NCBI GenBank assembly: GCA_016711225.1
Contig: JADJTK010000019.1
Span: forward strand, 79,446-143,445
DNA from: Opitutaceae bacterium
GTDB taxonomy: Bacteria > Verrucomicrobiota > Verrucomicrobiia > Opitutales > Opitutaceae
Direction of reading: 5' to 3'
DNA: 64,000 nt
This document shows, piece by piece, positions 15,127 to 24,329 of this stretch. A program made the translations under genes and the position numbers. How positions within the stretch are numbered: the stretch's first letter is position 1; the number at the start of each line of letters is the position of its first letter. The notes under the pieces were generated by a model. That model was not told the DNA's origin and made no database searches. It saw only the letters and a list, made by a program, of their open reading frames with translations.

Positions 15127-17226
15127 TCAGGGGGCGCGCACCGCGAGACGGACAAATCTCCGTGTGTCTCCGGCAGACAGCGGCAGGAGCGCGTGGACCA
15201 ACTCCACTTTTCCATCACCATCGACGTCGAGGTTGGTAACGGCGGAGGCAAGCGCAGTCGGTGCCCATGTGGCGAGGTCGGATGAGACCTCATAGGCCCA
15301 AACGAGGTTAGCCGTCTTGCTGCGACGGTGGGTGAGCACCAGCGAGTTGGTGGCTCCATCGAGCGCAAGCGTGGGCGCCTGCATGGCGGACGGCACAAGC
15401 GGCCCGGTGCGAAACCCGTACTCAAGGATATTGGCCAACCCATCGTCGTCGGGATCAGCCGTCGCCAAGGCTTGGTCACCGGTGAGGCCGGCCGCGGCGG
15501 CCCAGGCGGCGTAGGATTCGGAGGGGACAAACTCATAGGCGCCGATGTCGGGCTGGCTGTCGCGCGGCGTGCCGTAGAGATCAGCGATCGACGAGTTAAG
15601 GGTCGAACCGGCATTGATCCCGGGGCAGTCGGCCAGCAGCACAGCGTCGAATGCGGCGGGATTGGAGTAGGGCACCAGGGTGGTGATGATCGGGTCCTGG
15701 CCCTTGGGCTGGGGCACGTTCGGGACGGCGTGATAGAAGAGATTGTGGTCGTAGCGTACGGCGTACGCGCCCTCGATCGTGCTCCAAGCCCGGTCGAGCC
15801 CGGGGAAGATGTTGTTGTAGATCTCGACCCCGGTGGACAACGCGTAGGTGGGCAACGAGACGTCGTAGTGGGTGGGGGTCACGACCCGCTCCTGCACCTG
15901 AAACTGGTCGTTCTCGACGTAGACGACGGAGTTGTGGCGGAACACGAAGCCTTTGCAGTAGAACTTCCCGTGGATCATGAAGCCCGAGGTGGGGCCGAAG
16001 ACGTTGTTCTCGAGCAGCCAGTCCTCGGAAATGTAGACGTTTGGATTCGTTGGGTACTGCGCGTCGTTGCGGTTCTGGAGCATCAGACCCATCGACTCGA
16101 TGTGGTAGATGCGGTTGGCCCGGATGATGAGGTGGCGGTTGGCGTCGAAGGGATGGCCGTCTGTCTCCATGAAGCACTGGATCCCGTCGACGTGGGCGCC
16201 CCAGTCGGCCACACCGTCGTCGATCCCGTCGTCCAGATCGTGGATGCGGTTGCCCTCGATCAGGACGGTGTCGCAGCCGGTGGGGTTCATCCCGTCGAGC
16301 GAGTTGTGGTGGATGTGGCAGCGCCGGATGGTGAGGTCGTTGCCGCGCATCACAATACCGACGGCCACCTGGGTGATCTCGCAGTCCTGGATCGTGACCG
16401 AGCGGGCGCGGCGGATGGCGACGCCGTTCCGGCTCATGGCCGCGACCGAGCCCGTGGTGGGGCCGACGCGATTGATGACACAATTCTCCAACCGCACCAG
16501 ATTGACCGAAGCGATACCCACGCCATCGGCGATGGTCAGGCCGATAACCCGCACGCGCAGGTCGAGATTGCCGTTCCACGTTTCCGGCCCTCCCCAATAG
16601 CCGTGAAAGTTGACCTTGGCGACGACCGGTGTCGCGCCGGGCGCGGCCATGAACGTAACCCAGTCGGTGTAGGGCGCGGCCAGATTGCCGCCGACGGTGG
16701 CATCGATCGAGAGGGCGTCGTAGGTACCGTTATGCAGGAGCACTACCTCGCCGCCACGCAGCAACGGGCGAACCTTGGCCACGGTCTTGTAGGGTCTCGC
16801 GACGCTCCCGTCGCCGGTCGCGTCATTGCCGATCACCGCATCAAGGTGGTAGCGCGCGGTGGAGGGATCGGGAATCGGCAGTTCGTCCCGCGAAGCAAGC
16901 GGGCTCACCGTGAGACGGGCCGCGGCAGACTCGGTCGTGCCAGTGCTGTCGGTAACGCGCACCTTGATCATCGCGCCATTGTCGGCTGCGACCGCGTCGG
17001 GCAGGTAGACCGTGGCGGTGGTGGCCCCGATGGCGGTGGTTAGCAGGACGTCGTTCTTGAACCACTGGTAGCTCAATGGAGCCGTCCCGGTCGCGACCAC
17101 CGAGAAGGCACCGATTTGCCCCGGGACCAAGGTATCGGCGACGGGTTGGCGGGTGATGGTGGGAGCAGCCATCGCGGCCGTACCTAAAAGCCCGATCAAA
17201 AGTCCACAGCGCAGGGATGAAGCCAT
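15127..17226 (-). CDS. Secreted Ig-like plus right-handed parallel beta-helix protein, paralog A
   Basis: A 699-residue exported protein starting MASSLRCGLLIGLLGTAAMA at 17226; a start 12 codons earlier is less likely because the signal peptide would be buried. After the signal comes an Ig-like domain (about 22-108, SYQWFKNDVLL). The YHLDAVIGNDATGDGS entry motif leads into a long beta-helix (about 125-580) with repeated short strands such as LIEGNRIHDLDDG, LIIRANRIYHIESMG and WLLENNVFGPTSG, closing with DIGAYEF. The last 110 residues form the shared module (DPDDDGLANILEYGF, THRRSKTANLVWAYE, TRRFVRLAVRAP). The fold is typical of polysaccharide lyases and surface adhesins, but no catalytic residues can be assigned. 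Paralog B lies immediately downstream of the divider at 17.3 kb. Confidence 0.85.
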   Translation of the reverse strand: MASSLRCGLLIGLLGTAAMAAPTITRQPVADTLVPGQIGAFSVVATGTAPLSYQWFKNDVLLTTAIGATTATVYLPDAVAADNGAMIKVRVTDSTGTTESAAARLTVSPLASRDELPIPDPSTARYHLDAVIGNDATGDGSVARPYKTVAKVRPLLRGGEVVLLHNGTYDALSIDATVGGNLAAPYTDWVTFMAAPGATPVVAKVNFHGYWGGPETWNGNLDLRVRVIGLTIADGVGIASVNLVRLENCVINRVGPTTGSVAAMSRNGVAIRRARSVTIQDCEITQVAVGIVMRGNDLTIRRCHIHHNSLDGMNPTGCDTVLIEGNRIHDLDDGIDDGVADWGAHVDGIQCFMETDGHPFDANRHLIIRANRIYHIESMGLMLQNRNDAQYPTNPNVYISEDWLLENNVFGPTSGFMIHGKFYCKGFVFRHNSVVYVENDQFQVQERVVTPTHYDVSLPTYALSTGVEIYNNIFPGLDRAWSTIEGAYAVRYDHNLFYHAVPNVPQPKGQDPIITTLVPYSNPAAFDAVLLADCPGINAGSTLNSSIADLYGTPRDSQPDIGAYEFVPSESYAAWAAAAGLTGDQALATADPDDDGLANILEYGFRTGPLVPSAMQAPTLALDGATNSLVLTHRRSKTANLVWAYEVSSDLATWAPTALASAVTNLDVDGDGKVELVHALLPLSAGDTRRFVRLAVRAP

Positions 17227-17323
17227 GCGGTGAATCCTGCCCCGGCCGGCGCCGAGCGGCAACGCCTCGGGGCCGCCGCCGGCCCGGTTTACCGTTTCGC
17301 GACAAACCGGCGGGCGGCGAGAC

Positions 17324-19414
17324 TTACGGGGCAGTCGTCACAACAAGGCGGACGAACTTCCGCGTTTCGCCGGCAGAAATCGGCGCGAGCACCCGAAGCA
17401 ACTCCACCTTCCCATCACCATCGACATCGCCGGTAACGACGCTCGGCGTGACCACAAGCGGCGCCCACGTGGAGAGATCAGTGGAGGTCTCGTAGGCGAA
17501 CGTGACCGCGGCGGTCTTGTTGCGCCGATGCGAAAACGCGCCGGCACCGTCGCTGAAGATCACGGAAGGGGTGGGCGCGATCGAAGGCAGAAGCGGACTC
17601 CCGCCTAATGCGTACTCGAGAAGATTAGAGAGGCCGTCGCCATCCGGGTCGGCGGAGAGCAGCGCCTCGGCCCCGGTCAGCCCGGCTGCGGCGGCCCAAG
17701 CGGCGTAGGGGCTCGTGGGTACGAACTCGTGGGCTCCGATGTCGGGCCGGGCATCGCGAGCGGCTCCCCGCAGATCGATCCCGATCGGATCAACTGCCGA
17801 ACCGTTATCAATGGCGGCGCTGCCGGAGACGAGTCGGCCATCAAAGCTGGCAGCGTCGGCAAACGGGTCCTGCCCGGTGACGATCGCCGCCTCGCCTTGG
17901 GCCAGGGCGGCATCCCAGCGATGGTAGAGATTGTGGTCGAAACGTTCCGCGTGGAGCGGATTGATCCAGCCCCAGTTCGTATCCTGCCCGTGGAAGATGT
18001 TGTTGTAGATCTGGACGCCCGACGAGGCCGCGTAGGTGGGCAGCCCCACGGCAGAGCTGGCGCACGCGAGCGTGCGGTAGCGCCCCACGAACGAGTCGTT
18101 CTCGACATGGAGCATCGAGTTGTGCCGAAAGACGAAGCTGTGGCAGTAGTCCTTGAAGTGGATCGAAAAGCCGCCGCTCGGACCGAAAACATTGTTCTCC
18201 ACCACAAAGTCGCGACTGACATGGATCTTGGTCTCGCGGTTCTGGAACATGATGCCCATCGCTTCGCAGTGGAAGATCGTGTTGCCGCGGATGGTCACGC
18301 CGACGTTCGCATCCACCGGTGCAGCGTCGGCCTCCGGATACAGATGCAGTCCGTCGCAGTGCCGGTTCCACACCGGCGGGGCGATGTCGTCCTCCCCGTC
18401 ATCAAGATTATGGATGCGATTGCCCTCCACCAGCACCTGATCGCAACCGGTGAGCTGGACGCCGTCGTGGCAAATCTCGTGGATATGGTTGCGGCGGAAA
18501 ACCAAATCGTTGCCGCGCGCCCCGATGCCCACAGCCGTCTCGGTGATGTCGCAGTCCTCCACGGTGATCGAGCGCCCCGCCCGCACGCTGACGGCCGCCT
18601 TTCCGATATCGGCCTCCGAGCCGCTCCACGGTCCGATCCGCCGGATCGCGCAGCGTTCGATTCGAATCAGGTCGCCGTCGGCGATCCGCACGCCGTCGGT
18701 GATCAGAAACCCGTGCAGTCGGAGGCGAAACTCGAAGTTGCCGTTGTAGACCACGCGCGAGTTGTTCCAGTTGCCGTGGGCATAGAACTGCCCGATCCGC
18801 GGGGTCGCTCCCGGCGCCGCCATGAGTGTGACCCAATCGGTATACGGCGTCGTGATTTCACCGCCGGTGTAGTTGAAGCTGAGGTTCCCGTAATCGCCAG
18901 CGGCGAAGACGACGACTTCCCCGCCGCGCAGAAGCGGGCGGACTCGCGCGAAAGTCTGGTACGGCTTGGCCGCGGAGCCGTCGCCGGAGGCATCGCTGCC
19001 ACTCACCGCATCGAGGTGGTAGCGCGCGGTGGCTGTATCGGGAAGCGGAAGTGCCTCGGCGGCGCGATAGGCGCTCATCCGGATGTGGCCCGCCGCCGAG
19101 GTGACGGTGCCGGTGTCGTCCGTGACTACGACCTTGTAGGCGGACCCGGCGTCCGCGCCATGAACGGCGGCGGTGTAGTGCCGGTCCTTGATGGCCCCGG
19201 CAATCGGCTGGTTATCTCGATACCACTGGTAGGTCACCTGCCCGGTGCCGGAGGCCACTACTCGGAAACCCGCAACCTGTCCCGGGAAGAAGGTATCCTC
19301 GCGCGGCTGGCTGTTGATCGTCGGCACGGCAGAGGCGAGGTACGCGAAGGAGGAGAGGATCCCGGGAGCAAAGGCCACCCGGAGGAAAGGCCACGGGAAA
19401 CGGCGCATGGACAT
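17324..19414 (-). CDS. Secreted Ig-like plus right-handed parallel beta-helix protein, paralog B
   Basis: A 696-residue paralog of the protein at 15127-17226 with the same order of parts: signal peptide (ending near YLASA), Ig-like domain (TYQWYRDNQPIAG), the RYHLDAVSGSDASGDGSAAK entry, beta-helix, DIGAHEFVP and the shared C-terminal module (DPDGDGLSNLLEYALGG, SHRRNKTAAVTFAYE, TRKFVRLVVTTAP). Several helix rungs are recognisably the same as in paralog A, for example VEGNRIHNLDDG and FRHNSMLHVEND. It probably arose by tandem duplication. The start MSMRRFPWPF has a second ATG two codons in; either gives the same signal sequence. The substrate or partner is unknown; the context of three secreted genes suggests a surface or extracellular polysaccharide role. 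Confidence 0.85.
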   Translation of the reverse strand: MSMRRFPWPFLRVAFAPGILSSFAYLASAVPTINSQPREDTFFPGQVAGFRVVASGTGQVTYQWYRDNQPIAGAIKDRHYTAAVHGADAGSAYKVVVTDDTGTVTSAAGHIRMSAYRAAEALPLPDTATARYHLDAVSGSDASGDGSAAKPYQTFARVRPLLRGGEVVVFAAGDYGNLSFNYTGGEITTPYTDWVTLMAAPGATPRIGQFYAHGNWNNSRVVYNGNFEFRLRLHGFLITDGVRIADGDLIRIERCAIRRIGPWSGSEADIGKAAVSVRAGRSITVEDCDITETAVGIGARGNDLVFRRNHIHEICHDGVQLTGCDQVLVEGNRIHNLDDGEDDIAPPVWNRHCDGLHLYPEADAAPVDANVGVTIRGNTIFHCEAMGIMFQNRETKIHVSRDFVVENNVFGPSGGFSIHFKDYCHSFVFRHNSMLHVENDSFVGRYRTLACASSAVGLPTYAASSGVQIYNNIFHGQDTNWGWINPLHAERFDHNLYHRWDAALAQGEAAIVTGQDPFADAASFDGRLVSGSAAIDNGSAVDPIGIDLRGAARDARPDIGAHEFVPTSPYAAWAAAAGLTGAEALLSADPDGDGLSNLLEYALGGSPLLPSIAPTPSVIFSDGAGAFSHRRNKTAAVTFAYETSTDLSTWAPLVVTPSVVTGDVDGDGKVELLRVLAPISAGETRKFVRLVVTTAP

Positions 19415-19607
19415 GGCGCCACTGAGACAAGGGGTCCAGAAGGGTCAACGCGGGCCCCGGCCTGGGCGGGGATTTACGCTCTTGGAACACCGGAGCCTCC
19501 CGGCGCAGCGCGGTCAAATCGGCTCGCGTAGCCGCCAGCTGAGAACGAAGCTCCCGGGCAACGGAGCGCCGCACGCTTCGCCACCCCTTCCTGCAGAGCT
19601 TACACCC

Positions 19608-20456
19608 ATGACCGTCATCTGGATCAGCCTCGCCGCGGTGTTGTTGTTCATCTTCATCGGATACCGGCGCGGTATCTTGCGGATCCTCGCCCTAATCGGC
19701 GCTCTGCTGCTGGCCGGATTGGCAGCGATCCCGCTGGGCGCGTCGCTCCTGCCCCTGGTGCAGCGGGCCGGCTTCATCCCGCGGGCCTTGATGCCGATCG
19801 CCGCTCCGCTGGCCGCCGGGCTGGTGGTCTTCATTGTGCTTTCCGGCGTCGCGTCGTGGCTGCTGAGCCGTCGCGAGCTGGGGCGCGAGGCGCAGAAGCT
19901 ACCGCGAATGGAGCCGTGGGAGAAGCTCGGCGGCGCGGTGCTGGGCGGGCTCTGGGGCTGTACGCTTGTGGTGTTGGTGCTAACAGGGTTACACCTGCTG
20001 GGTCGGGTGGACCAGGAACTCGCCCAAGCAACCGGCGAAACCCAGAAGGCGGAAGCAGCCGAGTCGGTTCCCGCCGCAAACACCCCGCGAAATGCCTACC
20101 AGCAGCTCAACCAGCAGATCGACGCTTCGCCCCTCGCCACCATCGTCCAGCAGGTAAACCCCGCCGAGGAGCGTGTAGCCAAGGTTTTCGGCAACCTCGC
20201 GAAAGTCACCAGTGACCCGGTGCTTCTGGAGCATCTCCGCACCCATCCCTCCATCGCCCGGCTCACGAATCTGCCGCAGCTAAAGGCCGTTGCCCAGGAT
20301 CCGGAGATCCAGCGGCTGCTTCGCGAGCGGCAGTACTATGCGTTGCTCGACGATCCTAAGCTGGCGGGCTTGTTGGAAGACAAGGCTTTGGTAGAAGAAT
20401 GCCGAAAGGTAGACCTTGAAGCAGTTCTGGCCGAAGTGCAGCAATCCGCCCGTTAG
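19608..20456 (+). CDS. CvpA-family membrane protein
   Basis: A 282-residue protein starting MTVIWISLAAVLLFIFIGYR at 19608. Four transmembrane segments fill roughly the first 150 residues, with the small-residue-rich and R/G pattern (GYRRGILRILALIGALLLAG) of the CvpA family, known for colicin V production phenotypes and envelope stress. A soluble C-terminal tail of about 130 residues follows, with repeated short helices (LEHLRTHPSIARL, DPEIQRLLRERQYYALLDDP). Such extended tails are seen in CvpA-like proteins of Verrucomicrobiota and Planctomycetota. The longer frame from 19245 overlaps the signal region of the opposite gene and is rejected. The precise role is unknown. Confidence 0.75.
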   Translation: MTVIWISLAAVLLFIFIGYRRGILRILALIGALLLAGLAAIPLGASLLPLVQRAGFIPRALMPIAAPLAAGLVVFIVLSGVASWLLSRRELGREAQKLPRMEPWEKLGGAVLGGLWGCTLVVLVLTGLHLLGRVDQELAQATGETQKAEAAESVPAANTPRNAYQQLNQQIDASPLATIVQQVNPAEERVAKVFGNLAKVTSDPVLLEHLRTHPSIARLTNLPQLKAVAQDPEIQRLLRERQYYALLDDPKLAGLLEDKALVEECRKVDLEAVLAEVQQSAR

Positions 20457-20669
20457 TTAAATCCTGCCCTTCATGGGAACACCTTTGTGGCGACGCTGTG
20501 CTGTTTGTTGAGGTTTTCGGGGCTAGCCTACCGGTCTCGCCCTTACACACAGCCTAAACTCAACCCAGGAGGCTGTGGCTGAGGTCTGGATGGCTCAAGT
20601 GGTGGCAGCTTTGGCCGAAGTATCATAGAGTGCTCCTGTGCCCCCTGCGCCAATCTGGTGTGTTCCAAT

Positions 20670-21455
20670 ATGTCGCCTGAAACCCCTCCTGTGCCCGGCT
20701 CGCGAGTGAAATCTGCTCCGGGTTTGCCCCTGTCCTCGGTGGATCTGCTGCGATCGTTGTTGGAAGGCTCCCCGGATGCGATCTACTTCAAAGATCTTGA
20801 AAGCCGGTTTGTGATGATTAGCCGCGGGCTGGCTCGCCTGCTCGGGCTGGCGGATCCGCAGGAAGCCTACGGGAAGCGCGACCATGATTTCTTCACCCAA
20901 GAGCATGCCGCGCAGGCACTTGCCGACGAGAGGCAGATCATGGAGACCGGTGAACCGGTGATCGATCAGGTCGAGAAGGAGACTTGGCCGGATGGGCGCA
21001 TCACCTGGGCTTCGAGTACCAAGCTTCCTCTTCGCGATGCCGCCGGCAAGACCGTTGGCACTTTCGGAATCTCTCGTGATATCACCGCGCGCAAGATTGC
21101 CGAACAACGTCTGCAACAGGCGCAACAGGAGCTACTGAGAGCTTCTCAACGAGCGGCCGTTGCTGAATTCGCCGCCGGGGTTTTCACTCAAGCACTTGGC
21201 ATGTTGGAACATGCCCAGATCAAAACCGACCGTCTCCGTCGTCGGGTTCATCGTACTCAGGTAGACGCTATGGGCACACTCGCCAGTCAACTGGTCGCTC
21301 AACTAGCCACCGGTACCTTGGAGCAAGCCCTTGCCACCAATCTTTGCGTTATGGTTACCGCAGCAGCAGCTGAGCAAAAAGCGTTTGTCGAGGACATCGA
21401 CGAGCTTCATCACAGCCTCAAGCAGCTCACCCGCATCCTTGCGCTGCCGAAATGA
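20670..21455 (+). CDS. PAS-domain signalling protein without an output domain
   Basis: About 261 residues from the ATG at 20670 (MSPETPPVPG); a GTG four codons earlier is possible. Residues about 25-145 form a PAS domain (LLEGSPDAIYFKDLESRF, then TFGISRDITARKIAEQRL). This is followed by a coiled helix and about 110 residues with AQIKTDRLRRRVHRTQVDAM and a C-terminal helical stretch. The usual DHp histidine and kinase motifs are missing, as are GGDEF and HTH, so this is a sensor that must act on a partner, or an adaptor. It is flanked by the CvpA-like gene and, convergently, dnaN. The C-terminal half is unrecognised. Confidence 0.7.
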   Translation: MSPETPPVPGSRVKSAPGLPLSSVDLLRSLLEGSPDAIYFKDLESRFVMISRGLARLLGLADPQEAYGKRDHDFFTQEHAAQALADERQIMETGEPVIDQVEKETWPDGRITWASSTKLPLRDAAGKTVGTFGISRDITARKIAEQRLQQAQQELLRASQRAAVAEFAAGVFTQALGMLEHAQIKTDRLRRRVHRTQVDAMGTLASQLVAQLATGTLEQALATNLCVMVTAAAAEQKAFVEDIDELHHSLKQLTRILALPK

Positions 21456-21663
21456 CTTCTTTGAACCCACTCGGTTTCTAGACCTGTTGATTGGCATGAA
21501 CTGTCGGTAATCAGCTGAGTCGGTGCGGTTCAGACGCTCGTTCGTAACGCAGTTACTTGTCCGGGGTGAAGACCACCCGATCCGCTGTCATCAACCATGG
21601 CAGTAGTTCGATACGAGTTGCCCTTTCCCAAGGGCCAGAGGCTCGATCGCCTCTCCTAAAGAC

Positions 21664-21693
21664 AAAAACGCCGCCGGAACACCTCCGGCGGCG
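21664..21693 (-). terminator. Rho-independent terminator downstream of dnaN
   Basis: On the minus strand a 10-base perfect stem (CGCCGCCGGA paired with TCCGGCGGCG, arms at 21684-21693 and 21669-21678) with a 5-base loop is followed by five T residues, 22 bases after the dnaN stop. The strand and spacing fit termination of the dnaN transcript. Confidence 0.8.
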
Positions 21694-21714
21694 CAGAAAG
21701 AAAACGAAACGCCC

Positions 21715-22839
21715 TCAGCTCAAGCGCACAGGCATGATTACGCAGAGGAAGTTCTCCAGAGTTTTGAAAACACCCGGACTCACTTCGTCCTTAAGCTCGA
21801 AAAAGACCTGGTCCTTGTTCAACGCTCGCAGCGGATCCATCATGAACTGGGGATTAAAAGCCACTTGCAGCTCCGGACCACTGTATTCGATAGCCATCGA
21901 CTCATGAGATTCACCTACTTCGGGACTTGAAGCAGAAATCTCGAGCAGATTGCTGCTCAATTTGAGCTTCACCGAATTGGACTTCTCGCTGGTGACCAAC
22001 GCCGCACGATGGATGCACTGCAAAAACAGCTCACGCTCCAATTTGATGCGCTGATGGGTTTCCTTCGGAACCACCTGATTAAAATTCGGGTAGTTGCCAT
22101 CCACCACCTTTGAGAAGAGGTAGATGCTGTCGACCAGCCCATTGTCTCCCACTTTGTCGGTACCAATTTGAAACGCAGAACGTTTCTCGGACAGGGCGAG
22201 ACGAACCTTGGTCCCCTTATCGAGCAAGCGGACTAACTCACTGACCGTCTTCGCCGGCAGGATGATGCTGCCCGTGCCTTCAGGAGCAGCAAGATCCTTA
22301 CTAGTCAAAGCCAAGCGGCGCCCATCAGTGGCCACCAAGGTGAGCTTTTCGTCGCGGAAATTGAAATAAACGCCATTGAGGATGTAACGCGTCTCATCGG
22401 AAGACTGCGCATAGGACACGCTCTTGAGCATCGTCGCCAACTCCTCCTGCTCCAGGGCCACCGATTTCTCATCGGCAAACTCCGGCATCGGTGGGAACTC
22501 TTCCTTGCCCATGCCCATGATCTTGAAGACCGAGCCGCCGGAGGTGACTTTGGCCTGGTGATTCGGTGTCGTCTCGATGGTGACATCGACATTGGGCAGC
22601 TCACGCACGATGGTGGCGAGACGCTTCACGGGCAAGGTGAGGGCTCCGGGGTCCTTAACCTCAGCTTTGATTTTGCAGCGAATCCCAAGGTCGAGATTGG
22701 TCGTGGCGAGGGAGATGTGGTCCTTGTCCGCCTCGATCAGCACATTGCTGAGGATGGGCATCGTGGCTTTGGAGCCCACGACGTTGAGCACCTGGGCAAG
22801 GCCGTTGCTGAAGTGGTCGCGGTTGATCTTGAATTTCAT
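21715..22839 (-). CDS. dnaN: DNA polymerase III beta subunit (sliding clamp)
   Basis: Homodimeric ring that tethers the replicative polymerase to DNA. It is 374 residues, the usual length, starting MKFKINRDHFSNGLAQVLNV at 22839. Typical features are visible in order: the first clamp domain with ATMPILSNVLIEA and LATTNLDLGI, the second with VSYAQSSDETRYILNGVYF and LVATDGRRLAL, and the third ending MDPLRALNKDQVFFELKDE and the conserved C-terminus CVIMPVRLS. G+C is lower than in the flanking accessory genes, as expected for a conserved core gene. dnaA is not adjacent; upstream are an AT-rich stretch with one DnaA-box-like 9-mer and then pssA. Confidence 0.97.
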   Translation of the reverse strand: MKFKINRDHFSNGLAQVLNVVGSKATMPILSNVLIEADKDHISLATTNLDLGIRCKIKAEVKDPGALTLPVKRLATIVRELPNVDVTIETTPNHQAKVTSGGSVFKIMGMGKEEFPPMPEFADEKSVALEQEELATMLKSVSYAQSSDETRYILNGVYFNFRDEKLTLVATDGRRLALTSKDLAAPEGTGSIILPAKTVSELVRLLDKGTKVRLALSEKRSAFQIGTDKVGDNGLVDSIYLFSKVVDGNYPNFNQVVPKETHQRIKLERELFLQCIHRAALVTSEKSNSVKLKLSSNLLEISASSPEVGESHESMAIEYSGPELQVAFNPQFMMDPLRALNKDQVFFELKDEVSPGVFKTLENFLCVIMPVRLS

Positions 22840-22904
22840 GCGCGTCGGGCCGGGTGATTAGGGGTGGTTGCTGACAAGAGAGTGGAAAGGGAGAAGAAGT
22901 AACA

Positions 22905-22938
22905 ACAGATTATTATTACTATTATGGGGTGTGAATAA
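22905..22938. promoter_or_regulatory. AT-rich segment with a DnaA-box-like 9-mer upstream of dnaN
   Basis: Between dnaN and pssA an AT-rich run (ACAGATTATTATTACTATTA) is followed by TGTGAATAA at 22930-22938. Its complement TTATTCACA matches the DnaA-box consensus TTATNCACA. A single box beside an AT-rich run is compatible with DnaA control of dnaN transcription or with chance. It is not enough to call a replication origin. Confidence 0.3.
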
Positions 22939-23052
22939 CGCGGATTCCCCGATTGCAGAGGCTGTTTTGAGAGGAGAGAGGGGTGACGCTTGGAGCTGTG
23001 AGCAACTTTGCCGGCATTGTCTGGAAAGAGGTGGTTGTGCGCGGCCGGGCGT

Positions 23053-23958
23053 TTACCGAGAAGTTGTCGGTGACTTGCTCACAGGCTCTTTGCGAAGAAC
23101 CCGGCCCGTTTTTGAAGTGCCCATCCGGCGTACATGGCGACCGATGCCAAAGCAGATGTAGCCGAGGAAAAGGACGAAAAACGCGATTTCCTGCAGTTTC
23201 CAGGCGATCACCCCCATGATGAGCAACAGGATGAAAGTCCAAAGGCGGGTTTTGGTGTGCCAGTCTACCTGCTTGAACGTGGGATAACGGATGGTGCTCA
23301 CCATTAGCATCGAAATGAGCAGCAGGAGCAGCGGCAGAGCAAAGGTCGTTTTTTGAAGCGAACGTTCGTTGTCGGCGAGGTGCAACAGCAACAGCACCAG
23401 CGAGGCCACGGCTCCGGCGGCTGCCGGCACCGGCAAACCAAGGAAGTCCTTGTTCGATTCGTGATCAGAGCGATGCAGCAGCGGATTGGTGATCACGTTG
23501 AAGCGCGCCAAACGTACCGCGGCGCACAGAAGGTAGATGAAAGCGACAAACCACCCAAATTCACGAAACCACTGGTAGCCTTCTTGCGGAGCCAGAATGA
23601 GGAAGAAGACCATCAACGCCGGTGCTATGCCGAAGGAGACGACATCCGCCAAGGAATCGAATTCCGCTCCGAACAACGACGTACGTCCTCCCATGCGGGC
23701 CAAACGACCGTCAAGCGAGTCGAAGAGCACTGCTGCAAGAATCAACCAGACCGCGTAGATGTAGTAGTCCCGTGGCTCGTGACCTGGATGTGCTTGAGCA
23801 TAAGCGCCACCGTCGGAAAGCAGTCGGGCTTGGATGCATTTGATCACTGCGCCGAAACCGCAAAGCAGATTGCCCGCCGTCATCAGGTTTGGCAGGAAAT
23901 AGATCCGGCTGGCCTGGGTAACGTTATAGGGGTTCTCGCGCGACTTGAGATCCGACAT
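23053..23958 (-). CDS. pssA: CDP-diacylglycerol--serine O-phosphatidyltransferase
   Basis: Integral membrane enzyme that makes phosphatidylserine from CDP-diacylglycerol and serine, the first step to phosphatidylethanolamine. It has 301 residues. The CDP-alcohol phosphotransferase signature D-G-x2-A-R-x8-G-x3-D-x3-D is intact in DSLDGRLARMGG with GAEFDSLADVVSFG following, preceded by the PNLMTAGNLLCGF entry helix. About eight hydrophobic segments and a basic C-terminus are visible. The start MSDLKSRENPYNV at 23958 follows the RelE-fold gene by 20 bases on the same strand, so the two may be cotranscribed. Confidence 0.9.
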   Translation of the reverse strand: MSDLKSRENPYNVTQASRIYFLPNLMTAGNLLCGFGAVIKCIQARLLSDGGAYAQAHPGHEPRDYYIYAVWLILAAVLFDSLDGRLARMGGRTSLFGAEFDSLADVVSFGIAPALMVFFLILAPQEGYQWFREFGWFVAFIYLLCAAVRLARFNVITNPLLHRSDHESNKDFLGLPVPAAAGAVASLVLLLLHLADNERSLQKTTFALPLLLLLISMLMVSTIRYPTFKQVDWHTKTRLWTFILLLIMGVIAWKLQEIAFFVLFLGYICFGIGRHVRRMGTSKTGRVLRKEPVSKSPTTSR

Positions 23959-23978
23959 GGGGCAGGGGGGCGCGGGGG

Positions 23979-24329
23979 TTACTTGGTGAGACTCTCGAGG
24001 TATTTCCAGAACTTCGAGTGCTGCTCAACCAGTTGTTGATCGCTCACCGGGAGCTTTGTGCGAAAAAGAAAATCCTCGAGGGAGTTGCGATGCAGAATCC
24101 ACTGCACGTGCAGCGTATCCTCCTTTCGCTCGAAATAGAAGCGAAAGTCCCCGGAGCGGAGGCGGTAGAAGGTGCGTCCCTCACGATTGAACACGCCCAG
24201 CGGCTCGCGCGGCTGCGCCAATTGCGCGGCCGTTAGGCTGCTGAGCGGCTCGATCACCTCGAGCTGGGCCAGCTGATCGAGCTTGTTCAGCTCTTTGACG
24301 CTCTGATCGGAAAACGTGACCTGAAACAT
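23979..24329 (-). CDS. Small RelE/ParE-fold protein (possible toxin-like or RNA-binding)
   Basis: A 116-residue protein starting MFQVTFSDQSVKELNKLD at 24329. The pattern of a first strand, a helix-helix hairpin (NKLDQLAQLEVIEPLSSL), and then paired strands with basic residues (GRTFYRLRSGDFRFYFER, LHVQWILHRNSLEDFLFR) is that of the RelE/ParE superfamily. No antitoxin gene is found on either side; the neighbour downstream on the same strand is pssA. Stand-alone members in this position may be housekeeping proteins rather than toxins. The longer frame to 24407 would add a low-quality extension and is rejected. Confidence 0.55.
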   Translation of the reverse strand: MFQVTFSDQSVKELNKLDQLAQLEVIEPLSSLTAAQLAQPREPLGVFNREGRTFYRLRSGDFRFYFERKEDTLHVQWILHRNSLEDFLFRTKLPVSDQQLVEQHSKFWKYLESLTK

